Positions 63,138 through 64,000 of a DNA stretch of 64,000 nt are shown here, in pieces; within the stretch, counting starts at the first letter, position 1, and every line of letters starts with the position of its first letter. The position numbers and the translations under genes are program-made. The DNA lies in contig JAGUCH010000002.1 in assembly GCA_019096065.1 (NCBI GenBank), forward strand, positions 11,234,501 to 11,298,500, in the 5' to 3' direction. The notes under the pieces were generated by a model, which saw nothing but the letters and a program-made list of their open reading frames with translations, made no database searches and was not told the DNA's origin. The DNA is from Paracyclopina nana (lineage: Eukaryota > Arthropoda > Copepoda > Cyclopoida > Cyclopettidae).

Positions 63138-64000
63138 TTAATCAGTAGAAGTGACAGGCTCTGAGGCCTCCTCATCTTTGGCAATCTCATCGTTCTCCTC
63201 CATTGGCATGCCTAGAACCTTGAAAATTTGCCTGAAATGCATTTGTCTAAGGTAATGTTGAGCTCCTCGGGTGATGTCCTCTCTCTCTTGGACTGTCAAG
63301 CTCCTTGTGGAGTCCACCTCGTCCCGCTCACAAGGATCCTTCAAGCTGGCATTGTCGTCCATCAAAAGGCCAGAGGCCACAACCTGCAAGAGTATTTTGG
63401 ATCGTTGTGTGAACAAGAAGCAAATAAAAAGTGAAATTCTGACCTCCATGACTCGCATCAGAGAAGCTGCTGGGTTGAGCGGCCTCCAAGCTGAATATAG
63501 AGACCGTTCGACTAGTAGCTCTATGCACCATTCAGAGAGTGAAGACCAGGCTGGATCGCGTCGAACCAAGTCTTTCATAATACGGATGCACTCAACGCAG
63601 GATGGCAAGTTTGCTGCCATGGTAGAGAACCACCTCGCGTGACGAACCTCTGCCAAGGCTTGAAGGCACTTGTCCTTAGGCAACAGATCATCCTCTGCTT
63701 CTTCTACGTCAGCTTCTTCTACTTTTGGCTCTAGATTGATGGTCGTGCTCTCCTCGGCAGCAGAGGCAGAGATGATGGGCTGCTTACGCAGCGAAGTCGA
63801 TGAGAAGGTCACATAGCAAAAAAAGGAATCTACTTTTTCGCCCTCGCTCATAGTGGGCTTGGAGGCTGCAAAGGCGGCCTCTTTTTCCAGCAACAAGGTG
63901 TCGTAATCGGAGTCAGTCTCTTTCAGCTTGGAGCGCGTTTCCACGTGGAACTTTTTCAACATGTCCTTGGTAGGAGGCGTGTTGCAGAGCAAAACGACGC
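63138..64000 (-). CDS. ZFR: ZFR-like RNA-binding protein, DZF domain (5' part outside window)
   Basis: ZFR-type proteins bind double-stranded RNA and act in splicing and RNA transport. Two exons are visible, 64000-63444 and 63383-63138. The 60-nt intron keeps the frame, so a reader could mistake it for coding; removing it restores MRVMEVVASGLLMDD, the family's form. The DZF (nucleotidyltransferase-like, inactive) domain shows KCLQALAEVRHARWFSTMA, LPSCVECIRIMKDLVRRDPAW, and LKDPCERDEVDSTRSLT through QEREDITRGAQHYLRQMHFRQIFKVLGM. The N-terminal zinc fingers expected for ZFR are beyond base 64000, so ILF3-type relatives are not formally excluded. The segment 63820-63850 may be a second in-frame intron (54 nt), but its residues align with the family, so it is kept. 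Confidence 0.88.
   Translation of the reverse strand, partial: VVLLCNTPPTKDMLKKFHVETRSKLKETDSDYDTLLLEKEAAFAASKPTMSEGEKVDSFFCYVTFSSTSLRKQPIISASAAEESTTINLEPKVEEADVEEAEDDLLPKDKCLQALAEVRHARWFSTMAANLPSCVECIRIMKDLVRRDPAWSSLSEWCIELLVERSLYSAWRPLNPAASLMRVMEVRISLFICFLFTQRSKILLQVVASGLLMDDNASLKDPCERDEVDSTRSLTVQEREDITRGAQHYLRQMHFRQIFKVLGMPMEENDEIAKDEEASEPVTSTD

Noticed and set aside
63384-63443. Residues encoded between two DZF blocks
   Set aside because: GT...AG borders, 60-nt length and the family alignment show an in-frame intron, so it is not part of the protein.
1-64000. CRISPR arrays, rRNA genes, bacterial operons, prophage
   Set aside because: No spaced direct repeats, rRNA-like sequence or bacterial gene organisation was seen; the window is eukaryotic nuclear DNA.

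Overview
The window reads as nuclear DNA of an arthropod, most likely a crustacean. Genes are split by short GT-AG introns (mostly 50-70 nt). They include an ecdysone-pathway nuclear receptor of the HR4/NR6A type and a ZAD-type C2H2 zinc-finger gene, a class known mainly from arthropods. A BEL/Pao retrotransposon and several dispersed repeats are also present. Species cannot be fixed from sequence alone. All exon boundaries below were placed by eye from splice consensus, reading phase and family knowledge; none has been checked against transcripts.

Layout, left to right: a Ral guanine-nucleotide exchange factor (minus, 3' end outside the window); a GH27 alpha-N-acetylgalactosaminidase/alpha-galactosidase (plus); a GT54 (MGAT4-like) glycosyltransferase (plus); a repeat-rich gap at 5.7-8.4 kb; a secreted protein with repeated hevein-like chitin-binding modules (minus), split by a 7.5-kb BEL/Pao element; a GPI-anchored CD109-like thioester protein (plus) facing it head to head; a THAP protein (minus); VPS35L of the Commander/Retriever complex (plus); a winged-helix/double-PHD/SAM chromatin protein (minus); an unrecognised Cys-rich protein (minus); the inner-nuclear-membrane protein MAN1/LEMD3 (minus) head to head with ILRUN (plus); VMA21 (minus) directly behind a C2H2 gene (minus); nuclear receptor HR4 (minus); a zinc-dependent polyol dehydrogenase with a 3.9-kb first large intron full of repeats (plus); a coiled-coil protein with possible alternative first exons (plus); a ZAD zinc-finger gene (minus) holding a 2.1-kb transposon-like insert; and the DZF end of a ZFR-like RNA-binding protein (minus, 5' end outside the window).

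The genes do not form one pathway; this is ordinary mixed eukaryotic gene order. Local arrangements do stand out. The hevein-like gene and the thioester protein share a short divergent promoter region, and both are secreted or surface proteins that could act at the body surface or in immunity. Two convergent pairs (CD109/THAP and VPS35L/PHD-SAM) have overlapping 3' ends. A zinc-finger gene and VMA21 sit 55 bp apart on one strand with a splice acceptor just before the VMA21 start, which resembles an operon. The most unusual items are the retrotransposon inside a coding exon without its 3' LTR, an apparently recurrent two-tRNA-module repeat, and a bacterial/fungal-looking dehydrogenase carrying animal introns.
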